DNA of 64,000 bases from Frankia sp. QA3 (lineage in GTDB: Bacteria > Actinomycetota > Actinomycetes > Frankiales > Frankiaceae), in contig NZ_CM001489.1 of the NCBI RefSeq assembly GCF_000262465.1, positions 5,897,352 to 5,961,351 on the forward strand, written 5' to 3'. The position numbers and the translations under genes were made by a program. The notes beneath the pieces were generated by a model, which was given only the letters and a program-made list of their open reading frames with translations, did not search any database and was not told where the DNA came from. Shown here piece after piece: positions 44,803-53,143 of this stretch. The first letter of the stretch is position 1. Every line of letters starts with the position of its first letter.

Positions 44803-45424
44803 CCGCCGGACACTACGCAAGGCGGGTGGGCGACGCCGACGGCGCCGCCCACCTCGGCGGGTGTGGGCCGCTGGGGGTGGATGCGCGGCGGTCTGGGCGC
44901 GGGGCGCTCTCGGTGGCGCATGGCGTGCCGCTGTGTCACCGTATGGCGCGAGCCGTGAGCCGACCCGCGCCGGTCCGGGTGACCAACGGGTGGGCCCGGC
45001 CGTCTCCGCCGTCCGGCGCGTTTTCCCGCCCGCCCGGCGGGTCACGGCGGCCGGTGGGGGAACACCTGCCTGCGAGGCGGGCTCCCGCTCGCCGGTCGCG
45101 TCCCCGGGATGTTCCGCGCGGTGGCGCCGTCACCTTGGCACCGCGGCGCGGGGTCGGTGGGCACTGGTACGAACGACGCCCGGCGGTGCCGTCCGCGGGG
45201 CCGTGGCGGTCGCGGCGGCGCACGGGCAGTGGCGTTGCCGACCGGGTGGCTCGGGCAGGAGGTGGCTTCCGGGACACTGGGAGGGCGGCGGTCGTCGTCC
45301 GCGACACTTCGCCGCGTCCGTCGGGTGTCCCGGCGCGTGCCCACCGCACCGACGAGCAGTTCACACGTGGCGGCCGCCCGGAGCGGACCGGGCCGGCCTG
45401 AGCATGAAGGAGACAGGGAGCGGA
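44803..45424. other. Divergent promoter region between dacB and ppa
   Basis: 622 bp with no convincing gene despite open frames in several phases, which follow GC-rich composition. It must hold promoters for dacB and ppa. No strong inverted repeat noticed. Confidence 0.45.
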
Positions 45425-45964
45425 GTGGACCTTGAGTTCGATGTGACCATCGAGATCCCCAAGGGTCAGCGCAACAAGTACGAGATGGATCACCACACCG
45501 GGCGCATCCGGCTCGACCGGATGCTGTTCACCTCCACCCACTACCCGTCGGACTATGGGTTCATCGAGGGCACCCTTGGACGGGACGGGGATCCGCTGGA
45601 TGCGCTCGTCCTGCTGGAGGAGCCGACCTTCCCGGGCTGCCTGGTGCGGTGCCGGACGATCGGCATGTTCGAGATGACCGACGAGAAGGGCCCGGACGAC
45701 AAGGTCCTGTGCGTCCCGGTCGCCGATGTTCGGCAGGAGCACCTGCGGGACCTGCGGCACCTGCCGGAGTTCGACCGGCTGGAGATCCAGCACTTCTTCG
45801 AGGTCTACAAGGACCTGGAGCCCGGCAAGTCGGTCGAGGGCGCCTCCTGGGTGGACCGCAAGGAGGCCGAGCGGGAGATTCTCGCCTCCATCAAGCGACT
45901 GCGCGAGGCGGAGGCCGCCGGGGTGGACGGGCACGACCAGGAGGCCGAGCCCAGGTCTGCGTGA
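45425..45964 (+). CDS. ppa: Inorganic pyrophosphatase (family I, soluble)
   Basis: 179 residues from GTG 45425 (MDLEFDVTIEIPKGQRNKYEMD); an ATG at 45404 is in frame but family members begin at this position. The metal-binding signature DGDPLDALVLL, the substrate-binding KGQRNKYE and PSDYGFIEGTL, and KVLCVPVADVR are all present. It hydrolyses PPi from biosynthesis in the cytosol. A membrane-bound pyrophosphatase is also encoded in this window. Confidence 0.95.
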   Translation: MDLEFDVTIEIPKGQRNKYEMDHHTGRIRLDRMLFTSTHYPSDYGFIEGTLGRDGDPLDALVLLEEPTFPGCLVRCRTIGMFEMTDEKGPDDKVLCVPVADVRQEHLRDLRHLPEFDRLEIQHFFEVYKDLEPGKSVEGASWVDRKEAEREILASIKRLREAEAAGVDGHDQEAEPRSA

Positions 45965-45986
45965 TCGCCGACCGGCGCGGCGGCGA

Positions 45987-46031
45987 CGCCTCTTCATGCA
46001 CGGGCCCGCGGGCTTCGTGGATGAAGAGGCG
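45987..46031. terminator. Bidirectional terminator between ppa and the ParE-like gene
   Basis: Perfect 11-bp arms CGCCTCTTCAT / ATGAAGAGGCG enclosing a second smaller hairpin (CACG/CGTG), starting 22 bp after the ppa stop. Confidence 0.85.
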
Positions 46032-46073
46032 CTCCTCGCGCCGGCCGTCCGGCGGCCTTGGCCGGCGGCGGTA

Positions 46074-46322
46074 TCAGCCGTTCAGCCAGGTCACGCGGAG
46101 TACGGTGATCGTGATCCAGCGATCTTCGATGGTGTAAAGCAGAATTCCGTGCCTGCCGAAGGCCGCGGTCCACTGCTCGCTGTCCTTGTCGCAGGTGCCC
46201 TGCAGGGGAGGGTCTGCGGTCAACCGATCCAGCAGCCGGTTGAGCTCACGGTGACCGGCGGGCGGCAGGTCGTCTCGCTGGTGCTCGGCGTAGGTGAGCC
46301 AGCGGACCGTGTAGCGGGCCAT
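46074..46322 (-). CDS. RelE/ParE-like toxin (plasmid stabilisation family)
   Basis: 82 residues. The layout MARYTVRWLTYAEHQRDDLP ... DRLTADPPLQGT ... TAAFGRHGILLYTIEDRWITITVLRV fits the beta-sheet core of RelE/ParE toxins with the final strand V-x-x-V-L-R-V. It lies 6 bp after a DUF6247 gene on the same strand, a known antitoxin-like partner for this type of toxin in actinobacteria. RNase (RelE) or gyrase (ParE) activity cannot be told apart here. Confidence 0.75.
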   Translation of the reverse strand: MARYTVRWLTYAEHQRDDLPPAGHRELNRLLDRLTADPPLQGTCDKDSEQWTAAFGRHGILLYTIEDRWITITVLRVTWLNG

Positions 46323-46328
46323 GGGTAG

Positions 46329-46652
46329 CTAGTCGGCCGTGCTGTCCGCGTGGGGATAGGTCGTGGTCCCCCCAAGCACGGACAGGTCACCGGCGGCAAG
46401 CCGGCGCCGGTCGGCGTCGATGCCGGCCTGGATCTCCGGGTTGGCGCAGAGCACGGCCTGGGGCCACCAGCGGTCGATGACCCGGTGCAGTGGGGCCAGG
46501 TCAAGGGTGTCGTCGGTTTCGACGGCGGCCGCGTGGAAGTCGGCTTCGAACTCGGCCCGCTGCTCGGGCCCGAGCGCGGCCCGGATCGCCGGCCCGGTGC
46601 GCTCGACCCGGTTACGCACCCCGTACGGGGGGATCGTGACGTCCGTGGTCAT
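46329..46652 (-). CDS. DUF6247-family protein (putative antitoxin)
   Basis: 107 residues from ATG 46652. The block VERTGPAIRAALGPEQRAEFEADFHAA, then LDLAPLHRVIDRWWPQAVLCANPE is characteristic of DUF6247, a family found directly upstream of RelE-like genes. The same order and 6-bp spacing here support a type II toxin-antitoxin unit. The pair lies about 100 bp from tRNA-Thr. Confidence 0.78.
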   Translation of the reverse strand: MTTDVTIPPYGVRNRVERTGPAIRAALGPEQRAEFEADFHAAAVETDDTLDLAPLHRVIDRWWPQAVLCANPEIQAGIDADRRRLAAGDLSVLGGTTTYPHADSTAD

Positions 46653-46751
46653 GAGATCGATTGTCGCACCCGAGGACGCCGCACACGCCGCCCCGGGCGT
46701 GCCCGGCTGTCGCACCGCGTGCCGGCCAGGGCCCGTCTTGGCGGGGGAGTG

Positions 46752-46823
46752 AGCCGGAGGCGGGGATTGAACCCGCGACCTATCGCTTACGAGGCGATTG
46801 CTCTGCCACTGAGCTACTCCGGC
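46752..46823 (-). tRNA. tRNA-Thr (anticodon CGT)
   Basis: 72 nt on the minus strand: acceptor GCCGGAG/CTCCGGC, D arm GCTCAGTGGCAGAGC, anticodon loop CTCGTAA with anticodon CGT, and a T arm GCGGGTTCAATCCCCGC. No encoded CCA (CTCA follows). Confidence 0.95.
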
Positions 46824-47208
46824 GATCGGCCAGGATCGCACTGGCCCGGATCGAGTATGCCAGATGCGTCGGTGGTGCCGACCGGTGGTGCTCGGCCGGC
46901 TGCTTGCCGCGTGGTGGTGTGGGGGCGCCGGCAGCCTGGCCCGGATTCCTGCACGGCTCCCGCCCGCGGCGGGCGCCCCGGCAACCGTGGGCGCCATCCG
47001 GCGGGCGCTGGGGCGCGAAATCGGAAACGATCCGGCGATCCCACCCCATCAGCCTGTCATGGCGACCCGGGAAGGAAGCCACTGACGTGACAATCGGTTT
47101 TCACGCAATCCAGTTCTTGTCACAATTTTCGGCTCCTGGCCCGTCGAACGGCGCAAACCGCTACCCCGGTTGCAGTGGTTCCGGTGAGGATGCGTAGGGT
47201 TTCGCTTC
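46824..47208. other. Intergenic region upstream of the response regulator
   Basis: 385 bp without a convincing gene. It contains the tRNA-Thr promoter and an inverted repeat (47087-47123). A possible -10 box TAGGGT lies at 47196-47201, 7 bp before the response regulator ATG. Confidence 0.45.
47087..47123. promoter_or_regulatory. Inverted repeat upstream of the response regulator
   Basis: GTGACAA (47087-47093) and TTGTCAC (47117-47123) are a perfect 7-bp inverted repeat with centres 30 bp (about three helical turns) apart, in an A/T-rich stretch 86-122 bp before the start codon. Possible autoregulatory site. Confidence 0.45.
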
Positions 47209-47946
47209 ATGACCGGGGCCGGGGACGCTGCACCTGCAGCAGCGGCGACACGAGGAGCCTCGCTCCTCGTCGCTGAGGACGATGAGGCATCGCGCGTGGC
47301 ACTTGCGCGCAGCCTCGAACGATTCGGCTATCGCGTGCTGGAGGCGGCGGACGGCGAAGCTGCCCTCCGGCTGTTCCAGACGACCGAGATCGATCTGGTC
47401 GTGCTGGACGTCGCGATGCCGCGGATGGACGGCTTCGCCGTGCTGAGCCGCCTGCGCCAGACCAGCGAGGTGCCGGTGATCATGCTCACCGGGCGGGCCG
47501 AGGAGGTCGACCGCGTGGTCGGCCTGGAGCTGGGCGCCGACGACTACGTCGTGAAGCCGTACTCGCTGCGGGAGCTGGTCGCCCGGGTGCGGGCCCGGCT
47601 ACGCCGCCGGCCCGCCGAGCCGCCGCCGCAGCGAAGCGGGGACGGCAACGACCCGCTCGTGTACGGCGACGTGTCCATCGATCTGCGCGCCCGCGAGGTC
47701 GCCGTTGCCGGCGAGCGGATCGACCTGACCGCGCGCGAGTACGAGCTGCTGGCCTTCCTCGCCCGCCACCCCCGACGGGTGTTCAGCCGCGAGGAGCTGC
47801 TTGAACAGGTCTGGGGTACCCGCTTCCAGGACCCTGCCACCGTCACCGAGCACGTCCGGCGGGTGCGCACCAAGGTAGAGGGCCGCCCGCCGCAGCGGCG
47901 GCTGGTGACCACGCTGCGCGGGATGGGCTACCGCTTCGACCCGTGA
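47209..47946 (+). CDS. OmpR-family response regulator (orphan)
   Basis: 245 residues from ATG. The receiver domain has the acidic pair in VAEDDE (23-25), the phospho-acceptor Asp67 in VVLDVAMPRMDGF, and KPYS. The winged-helix DNA-binding domain follows (IDLTAREYELLAFLARHPRRVFSREELLEQVWG, VTEHVRRVRTKVEG, LVTTLRGMGYRFDP). No sensor kinase is adjacent on either strand. It is convergent with the ricT-like gene through a perfect 30-bp palindrome. Confidence 0.93.
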   Translation: MTGAGDAAPAAAATRGASLLVAEDDEASRVALARSLERFGYRVLEAADGEAALRLFQTTEIDLVVLDVAMPRMDGFAVLSRLRQTSEVPVIMLTGRAEEVDRVVGLELGADDYVVKPYSLRELVARVRARLRRRPAEPPPQRSGDGNDPLVYGDVSIDLRAREVAVAGERIDLTAREYELLAFLARHPRRVFSREELLEQVWGTRFQDPATVTEHVRRVRTKVEGRPPQRRLVTTLRGMGYRFDP

Positions 47947-47951
47947 TCCGC

Positions 47952-47981
47952 CCGGCGCCCCTGACCGGTCAGGGGCGCCGG
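47952..47981. terminator. Perfect 30-bp palindrome, bidirectional terminator
   Basis: Two perfect 15-base arms (CCGGCGCCCCTGACC / GGTCAGGGGCGCCGG) with no loop bases. It lies just after the response regulator stop (47946) and overlaps the last codons and stop of the convergent ricT-like gene (47969-47981). Confidence 0.8.
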
Positions 47982-48979
47982 CGGTGGCGGGAGCGTCGGC
48001 GGGAACGTCCCGGGTCGCCGCCCGTCGCACCGTCGTACTCCGCCCCCTCGCAGTCGGCGTCGGCGTGGTTCGCGCCGAGGTCATCGGTGCCCCCGTGGAC
48101 GCCGGCGTGGTCGGTGCCGGACGGGGCGGGGCCGGGATCCGGGCGGGGTTCGGCCTCGCGCGGGGCGTAGGCGGCCTCGTGCGCCTGCCGGGACGGGCAC
48201 ACGTCGGCTCGTTCGCAGGAAGTCCGCCCGCCGGCGTCGAGCACCACCACCGCCTGCTGGCGGGGCACGTCGTGCCTTACGACCCGGCCCTCTCCCTGGG
48301 GCGTGCAGGCCCGCTCCCCCACGGCGGGCACGGCCCCGGCGAACTCCTCGTACAGCGGGTGCTCGTAGCGCAGGCAGCACATCAGCCGGCCGCAGGCCCC
48401 GCTGATGCGCATCGGGTTGAGGGCGAGGTTCTGGTCGCGGGCCATGCGCAGACTCACCGGCTCGAAGTCGGTGAGGAACGTCGCGCAGCACAGATCGCGC
48501 CCGCACGAGCCGATCCCGCCCTGCACCCGGGCGCTGTCCCGGGCGGACAGCTGCCGCAGCCGCACCCGCGCGGCCAGCGTCCGGTTCAGGTCGCGGACCA
48601 GCTCCCGGAAGTCGATCCGGCTCTCCGCGCTGAAGTAGATCGTGTAGCCGCCCGTGTCCGGCACGTGGTCGACGCCGACGATCTTCATCGGTAGGTCGTG
48701 CTCCCGCGCCAGCCGGCGGGCGGCGACCCGGGCGCGGGCGCGCCGGCGCCGGGACAGCTCGGCGCGCTGCACGTCGGCCGCCTGCGCCATCCCCGCGAGC
48801 ACGGGCAGGTCCCCGATGTCGTCGGAGACCCACTGCGGCGCCCACATGCAGGTGGCGACCTCGGGACCATCATCGGTGGGCACGAGGACCTGGTCGCCGA
48901 CCCGGGGCGTGTGGGCACCCGGATCGGCGTAGTAGAGCTTGCCGCGCGGGGAGAACGCCACCGCGCACATCATCGGCAT
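47969..48979 (-). CDS. ricT: PSP1-domain protein (RicT/YaaT-like)
   Basis: 336 residues from ATG 48979; an upstream GTG in frame overlaps the ribosome site AGGAGAGG. The PSP1 C-terminal domain is recognisable by its Cys clusters: GIGSCGRDLCCATFL, GACGRLMCCLRYE. In Bacillus RicT binds RicA and RicF in an Fe-S complex that acts with RNase Y; in actinobacteria the gene follows tmk and holB, as here. The C-terminal 90 residues are Asp/Gly/Arg-rich and disordered. Confidence 0.85.
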   Translation of the reverse strand: MPMMCAVAFSPRGKLYYADPGAHTPRVGDQVLVPTDDGPEVATCMWAPQWVSDDIGDLPVLAGMAQAADVQRAELSRRRRARARVAARRLAREHDLPMKIVGVDHVPDTGGYTIYFSAESRIDFRELVRDLNRTLAARVRLRQLSARDSARVQGGIGSCGRDLCCATFLTDFEPVSLRMARDQNLALNPMRISGACGRLMCCLRYEHPLYEEFAGAVPAVGERACTPQGEGRVVRHDVPRQQAVVVLDAGGRTSCERADVCPSRQAHEAAYAPREAEPRPDPGPAPSGTDHAGVHGGTDDLGANHADADCEGAEYDGATGGDPGRSRRRSRHRRRP

Positions 48980-49211
48980 CCGGCCCGTCACCTCTCCTGG
49001 CCCGCGGGCCGGCTGGCCGGCCGGAACGGTGGCCCGCGTGGAAGGCGGGCTCGATGCGCGGCAGCGCCGGGGCGGGCGGGGCGTGCCGGAACCGCTCACG
49101 GGCGTGATCTGCGTCGCAGATCAGAGTATGCCCGGACTTGCGGGTTGGCTGCCCGTTTTGCCAGACCGCCCCGTTCGCCGGCGGCGTTCGGGCGAGCGCG
49201 GGCAGCCGGAG

Positions 49212-50465
49212 TCAGCCGTCGCGCAGGGCGAGGGTCAGGGACTCCACCGCGAGCAGCGGGACGAGGCCGGGGTTGTCGGCGAGGGCCGCCCGGGTCGCGA
49301 GCACGGCCTCCAGCCGCCGCAGCGTCTGCTCCGGGGTCGAGCCCGCCGCGAGGCCCGCGGCCTCGGCCGCATGGTCGGCATGGATCGGGTCGACCGGCGC
49401 GCCGAGCTGCTCCGCGAGCACGTCGCGGTACAGGCCGGCGAGGTCGACCAGAGCACGGTCCAGGGAATCGAGGACGGTGCGCCGCCCGCGGCTCTTCTGG
49501 GTCCGCTCCAGCTCCTTGAGCGCCCCGGCCGCGCCCCGCACGACCATCGACCGGGCCTTGACGCCCGCCTTCGGGGCCCGAGCCGACCTCGACTTCCCGC
49601 CCGCGGCCGTCGCACCGACGCCGAGCGCCGTCTTCAGCGCCTCCGTCTCGACCTCGTCCCGCTCGGCGTTCGCGGCCTCGGCGTCGGCGTTCGCTGCACC
49701 CACGAGGTCCGCGGCCGCGGCCAGGCAGTCCCCGACGCGGCCAAGGCGGCTTGGAATGCGCAGCACCGCCGCCCGATGGGTCCTGGCCACCTCATCGGTG
49801 GCAAGGCGGCGGGCCAGCGCGAGATGCCCCTGCGACGCCCGGGCGGCCGTCTGGGCCAGCTGTTCGTCGATGCCCTCCCGCAGCAGCATGTCGCGCACGT
49901 CCGCGGCGGAGGGCAGCCGCAGCGCGACCGTCCGGCAGCGGGAGCGGATGGTGGGCAGCACGTCCTCGACCGACGGTGCGCACAGCAGGAACACGGCGCG
50001 TTCCGCCGGCTCCTCCAACGCCTTGAGCAGCGCGTTCGCCGCCGCCTCGGTGAGCCGGTCGGCGTCGGTGAGCAGCAGGATCCGCCAGCGGCCGGCGGTG
50101 GGGGCGCTGGCGGCGTCCCGGACCAGGGCGCGGACGTCCTTCACGCCGAGCGAGAGCCCCTCCGGCGTGACGGTGCGCAGGTCGGTGGCGGTGTCGGTGA
50201 GCACCGTGTGGCAGCCGGTGCACTCCCCGCAGCCGGGTGGCTCCCGCTCACAGTTCAGCCCGGCGGCGAACGCGCGCGCCGCCTCCTGCCGCCCCGCGCC
50301 GGCGGGGCCGGTGAACAACCACGAATGGGTCATCCCGGAGCGCGCGCCGGCCGGGCCGTCACCGCCGCCCGCGGCCGCGCGGATGCCGGGGGAGGCCGCC
50401 ACCGCGGCCGCCCGCAGCGTCGCGACGACCGCCTCCTGGCCGACCAACGTCTCCCACACCGTCAC
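49212..50465 (-). CDS. holB: DNA polymerase III subunit delta-prime
   Basis: 417 residues from GTG 50465 (MTVWETLVGQEAVVATL, as in relatives); GTG 50471 is an alternative. The AAA+ clamp-loader fold has LFTGPAGAGRQEAARAFAAGLNC, and the zinc module C-x7-C-x2-C-x2-C (CEREPPGCGECTGC). SRC and LLTDADRLTEAAANALLKALEEP are present. The degenerate P-loop is normal for delta-prime, which does not hydrolyse ATP. In a run with tmk and ricT as elsewhere in actinobacteria. Confidence 0.93.
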   Translation of the reverse strand: MTVWETLVGQEAVVATLRAAAVAASPGIRAAAGGGDGPAGARSGMTHSWLFTGPAGAGRQEAARAFAAGLNCEREPPGCGECTGCHTVLTDTATDLRTVTPEGLSLGVKDVRALVRDAASAPTAGRWRILLLTDADRLTEAAANALLKALEEPAERAVFLLCAPSVEDVLPTIRSRCRTVALRLPSAADVRDMLLREGIDEQLAQTAARASQGHLALARRLATDEVARTHRAAVLRIPSRLGRVGDCLAAAADLVGAANADAEAANAERDEVETEALKTALGVGATAAGGKSRSARAPKAGVKARSMVVRGAAGALKELERTQKSRGRRTVLDSLDRALVDLAGLYRDVLAEQLGAPVDPIHADHAAEAAGLAAGSTPEQTLRRLEAVLATRAALADNPGLVPLLAVESLTLALRDG

Positions 50466-50512
50466 GAGCACATCATCCCCCCGGCCGGGGGCGGCGGTGC
50501 TCGCCGGCCGGC

Positions 50513-53143
50513 TCAGACGCCCAGGGGCACGGCCCGGCGCTCCACTCGGCTGGCCACGGCCGCGCGGATCTCGGCGTGGATCTCCTCCCGGGGGCGGTTC
50601 GCGTCGACGGTGAGGTAACGCGCGGGCTCCTCCTGGGCCAGCCGGCGGAACCCGTCGCGCACCCGGCTGCGGTAGGCGAGCAGCTCGGCTCCTGCCTCCT
50701 CGCCCGATCCGTCGCCCGGTTCAGCGCCGATCGCACCGGTGCCTGTGTCCGTGTCGGTGCCTGTGTCCGTGTCGGTGACGGCGTCCGCCCGTGCGCCGTC
50801 GCGCGCGTCCGCGGGGAGCTGGGGCGGGCCGCCCGCCGCCCGCCGCGGCCCGAGCTCGGCGGGCAGGTCCAGCAGCACGGTCAGGTCGGGAACGAGGGCG
50901 TGGGTGGCCCACTGGGCCAGCACGGCCAGTTCTGCGGCATCGACCGACCGGCTCGCGCACTGGAAGGCGATCCACGAGTCGATGTAGCGGTCCGTGATGA
51001 CGATGGCGCCCCGAGCGAGCGCCGGCTCGATCACCCGGCTGACGTGCTCGGCACGGTCGGCGGCGGCGAGCAGCGCCTCGGTGCGGGCGTGCAGGCGCGT
51101 CGAGGGATCGAACAGCAGCTCCCGCAGCCCCGCGCCGGTGACGGTGCCGCCGGAGCCGGATGTCACGACGACCTCGCGCCCACTGGAGGCCAGCCAGGAC
51201 CGCAGCAGCTCCACCTGGGTGGATCGCCCGGCCCCCTCGGCCCCCTCCACCGCGACGAACAGACCGGCGTGACGCGGTCGCCTCGGCGCCGGTTTCCGGC
51301 CGCGCATCGCGTTCCACAGCTCCGGCCAGACCGCGACCCCGACCCGCTCGTCCATCTGCCGGTAGGCGAACAGCCCCACCGCCACCGCGAGCAGGCCCCC
51401 GCCGAGCAGGACGACGGTGACACCGTCCGCCCGCACGGTGATGTCGCCCCACAGGTGGATGCCGTGCGAGCCGATGAGCCCGACGAGGGCGGGCGCCGCG
51501 GCCAGCACCAGCAGCAGGTCGATGCGGACCAGCGACTGAACCAGGGCGAAGGTCCGCCCCCGCAGCTCGTCGGAGACCTCGGCCTGCAGCAGCGTGTAAC
51601 CGGTCACCCAGGCGACCCCGGCGAACGCCCCCACCGCGACCACCAGGATGCAGGCGATGACCAGGTTCGGAATGATCGCGACGATCACCAGCGTGATGCC
51701 GGCGCCGGTGACGCAGACGCCGAACAGGCGGGTCCGGCTGTAGTCGCCGAGCAGCTTCGGCCCGGCCGCCATCCCGCCGGCCAGCCCGACGAAAACCGCT
51801 CCGAACAGAACCCCGTACGCGGAGTCACCGCCCCCGAGGATCTCGACGTAGAGCCGGCCGAGGGCGATCACGCAACCAGCCCCGGCGAACCCGCCGAGGA
51901 TGCCCACGACCAGCCCGCGGACCAGCCGGTCCTGCCCGACGTAGCGCCAACCCTCGGTGATCGACGCCAGGAAACCTGGCTCGGGACCGGTCTCCGGGCG
52001 GGCCGCCCGGCCGATGCCCTTGAGCCCCCAGATCACGATGGCCGAGCCGAGGAAGGTCGCCGCGTTGAAGTACAGGGCGAGGTCGACGGAGGAATCCCGG
52101 AAGAACGACACGCTGGAGCCCAGCGTCCGCGAGATCGTCGCCAGCATGGTGAAGATGGCGGCGGCGAGCGGGGCCGTGCCGTACGTCATGATCAGACTCA
52201 GCGTGTTCGCCGCGGCGAGCCGCTCCCGGGGGACCAGGTGCGGGACGCTGGCGTCCTTCGCCGGAGCCCAGACCAGGGTGACCGCCTCGACCAGGAACGA
52301 CGCGATGAGCAGCCATTCCAACGTGCCGATGAGCGGGATCGAGACGAACAGCCCGAAGCGGATCACGTCCGTGACGACCATGGTCAGCCGGCGATCCAGC
52401 CGGTCGGCGAGCGCTCCGGCGAGCGGCCCGAGGATCAGGGCCGGCATCAGCCGGACGATCAGCAGTGAGCCGATGGCGTACGCCTGCCCCGAGAAGCTGT
52501 TCTGTAGCTGGGTGACCAGCGCGGTCGTGGCCAGCAGGCCCATCCAGTCGCCGAGGCTGGAAAGGCTGAGCTGGATCCACATCCGACGGAACTCGGGGAT
52601 CCGCAGCACGGCGCGGATGTCGCTCTCGTCGCCGGTCGCGCTGCTTGACCTCGGAGGCGGGGAGGGGACCGTCGTGACCGGATGCCGGCTCTGCATGCGC
52701 CGCATCCGTGGTCGCCGACCGCCACCGCGGCGCAGACCCGCGTCGATGTCGCCGGCCTGCCCCTCGGCGTTCGGCCCCTCGGCGCTCGGCCGGTCAGAGC
52801 TCGGCCGGTCAGAGCTCGGCCGGTCAGAGCTCGGCCGGTCAGAGCTCGGCCGGTCAGAGCTCTGCTCGACGGCGGGGCGCTCGAAGTCGGGTGAGCCGCT
52901 ACTGTCCAAACTTGGACCACTAGTATCCGGACTCGCGCCGTCTCCCGACGTCGTCGTCGCGCCGCTCGTCTCCGAGCTCCGGTCGGAAGCCGGCTGACCG
53001 TCCGCGGTCGTGGGGGACACGGTCGTGGGGGACACGGAGATGGTCGTGGTCGAGCTGGCCATGTCGGGTCCGACGGTCGCCGCCGCCGAGCCGTCCCCCG
53101 CCGCGTCGGCCGGCCCGGGAGCCGGACCGATCGGCGAGACCAT
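50513..53143 (-). CDS. tmk: MFS transporter - thymidylate kinase fusion
   Basis: 876 residues. Residues 1-175 are disordered and include five SSDRP repeats. Residues about 180-600 are an MFS permease with about twelve helices (for example LIVRLMPALILGPLAGALADRLDRRLTMV). The last 245 residues are dTMP kinase: FVAVEGAEGAGRSTQVELLRSWL (P-loop), VITDRYIDSWIAFQ (DRY), and LTVLLDLP. Normally the P-loop ends GKST; here Arg640 replaces the Lys. Fused MFS-dTMP kinases occur in Streptomyces and relatives. The ATG overlaps the topA stop (TGATG). dTMP to dTDP is the expected reaction. Confidence 0.88.
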   Translation of the reverse strand: MVSPIGPAPGPADAAGDGSAAATVGPDMASSTTTISVSPTTVSPTTADGQPASDRSSETSGATTTSGDGASPDTSGPSLDSSGSPDFERPAVEQSSDRPSSDRPSSDRPSSDRPSSDRPSAEGPNAEGQAGDIDAGLRRGGGRRPRMRRMQSRHPVTTVPSPPPRSSSATGDESDIRAVLRIPEFRRMWIQLSLSSLGDWMGLLATTALVTQLQNSFSGQAYAIGSLLIVRLMPALILGPLAGALADRLDRRLTMVVTDVIRFGLFVSIPLIGTLEWLLIASFLVEAVTLVWAPAKDASVPHLVPRERLAAANTLSLIMTYGTAPLAAAIFTMLATISRTLGSSVSFFRDSSVDLALYFNAATFLGSAIVIWGLKGIGRAARPETGPEPGFLASITEGWRYVGQDRLVRGLVVGILGGFAGAGCVIALGRLYVEILGGGDSAYGVLFGAVFVGLAGGMAAGPKLLGDYSRTRLFGVCVTGAGITLVIVAIIPNLVIACILVVAVGAFAGVAWVTGYTLLQAEVSDELRGRTFALVQSLVRIDLLLVLAAAPALVGLIGSHGIHLWGDITVRADGVTVVLLGGGLLAVAVGLFAYRQMDERVGVAVWPELWNAMRGRKPAPRRPRHAGLFVAVEGAEGAGRSTQVELLRSWLASSGREVVVTSGSGGTVTGAGLRELLFDPSTRLHARTEALLAAADRAEHVSRVIEPALARGAIVITDRYIDSWIAFQCASRSVDAAELAVLAQWATHALVPDLTVLLDLPAELGPRRAAGGPPQLPADARDGARADAVTDTDTGTDTDTGTGAIGAEPGDGSGEEAGAELLAYRSRVRDGFRRLAQEEPARYLTVDANRPREEIHAEIRAAVASRVERRAVPLGV
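52791..52865. repeat. 15-bp tandem repeat (five units) in the tmk fusion N terminus
   Basis: CGGTCAGAGCTCGGC four times (52791, 52806, 52821, 52836), then CGGTCAGAGCTCTGC; encodes SSDRP repeats on the minus strand. Confidence 0.92.

Noticed and set aside
44803..45424. Protein gene upstream of ppa in the same frame
   Set aside because: The frame is open, but the sequence is Arg/Pro/Gly-rich and soluble pyrophosphatases start at MDLEFDVTIE-like positions.
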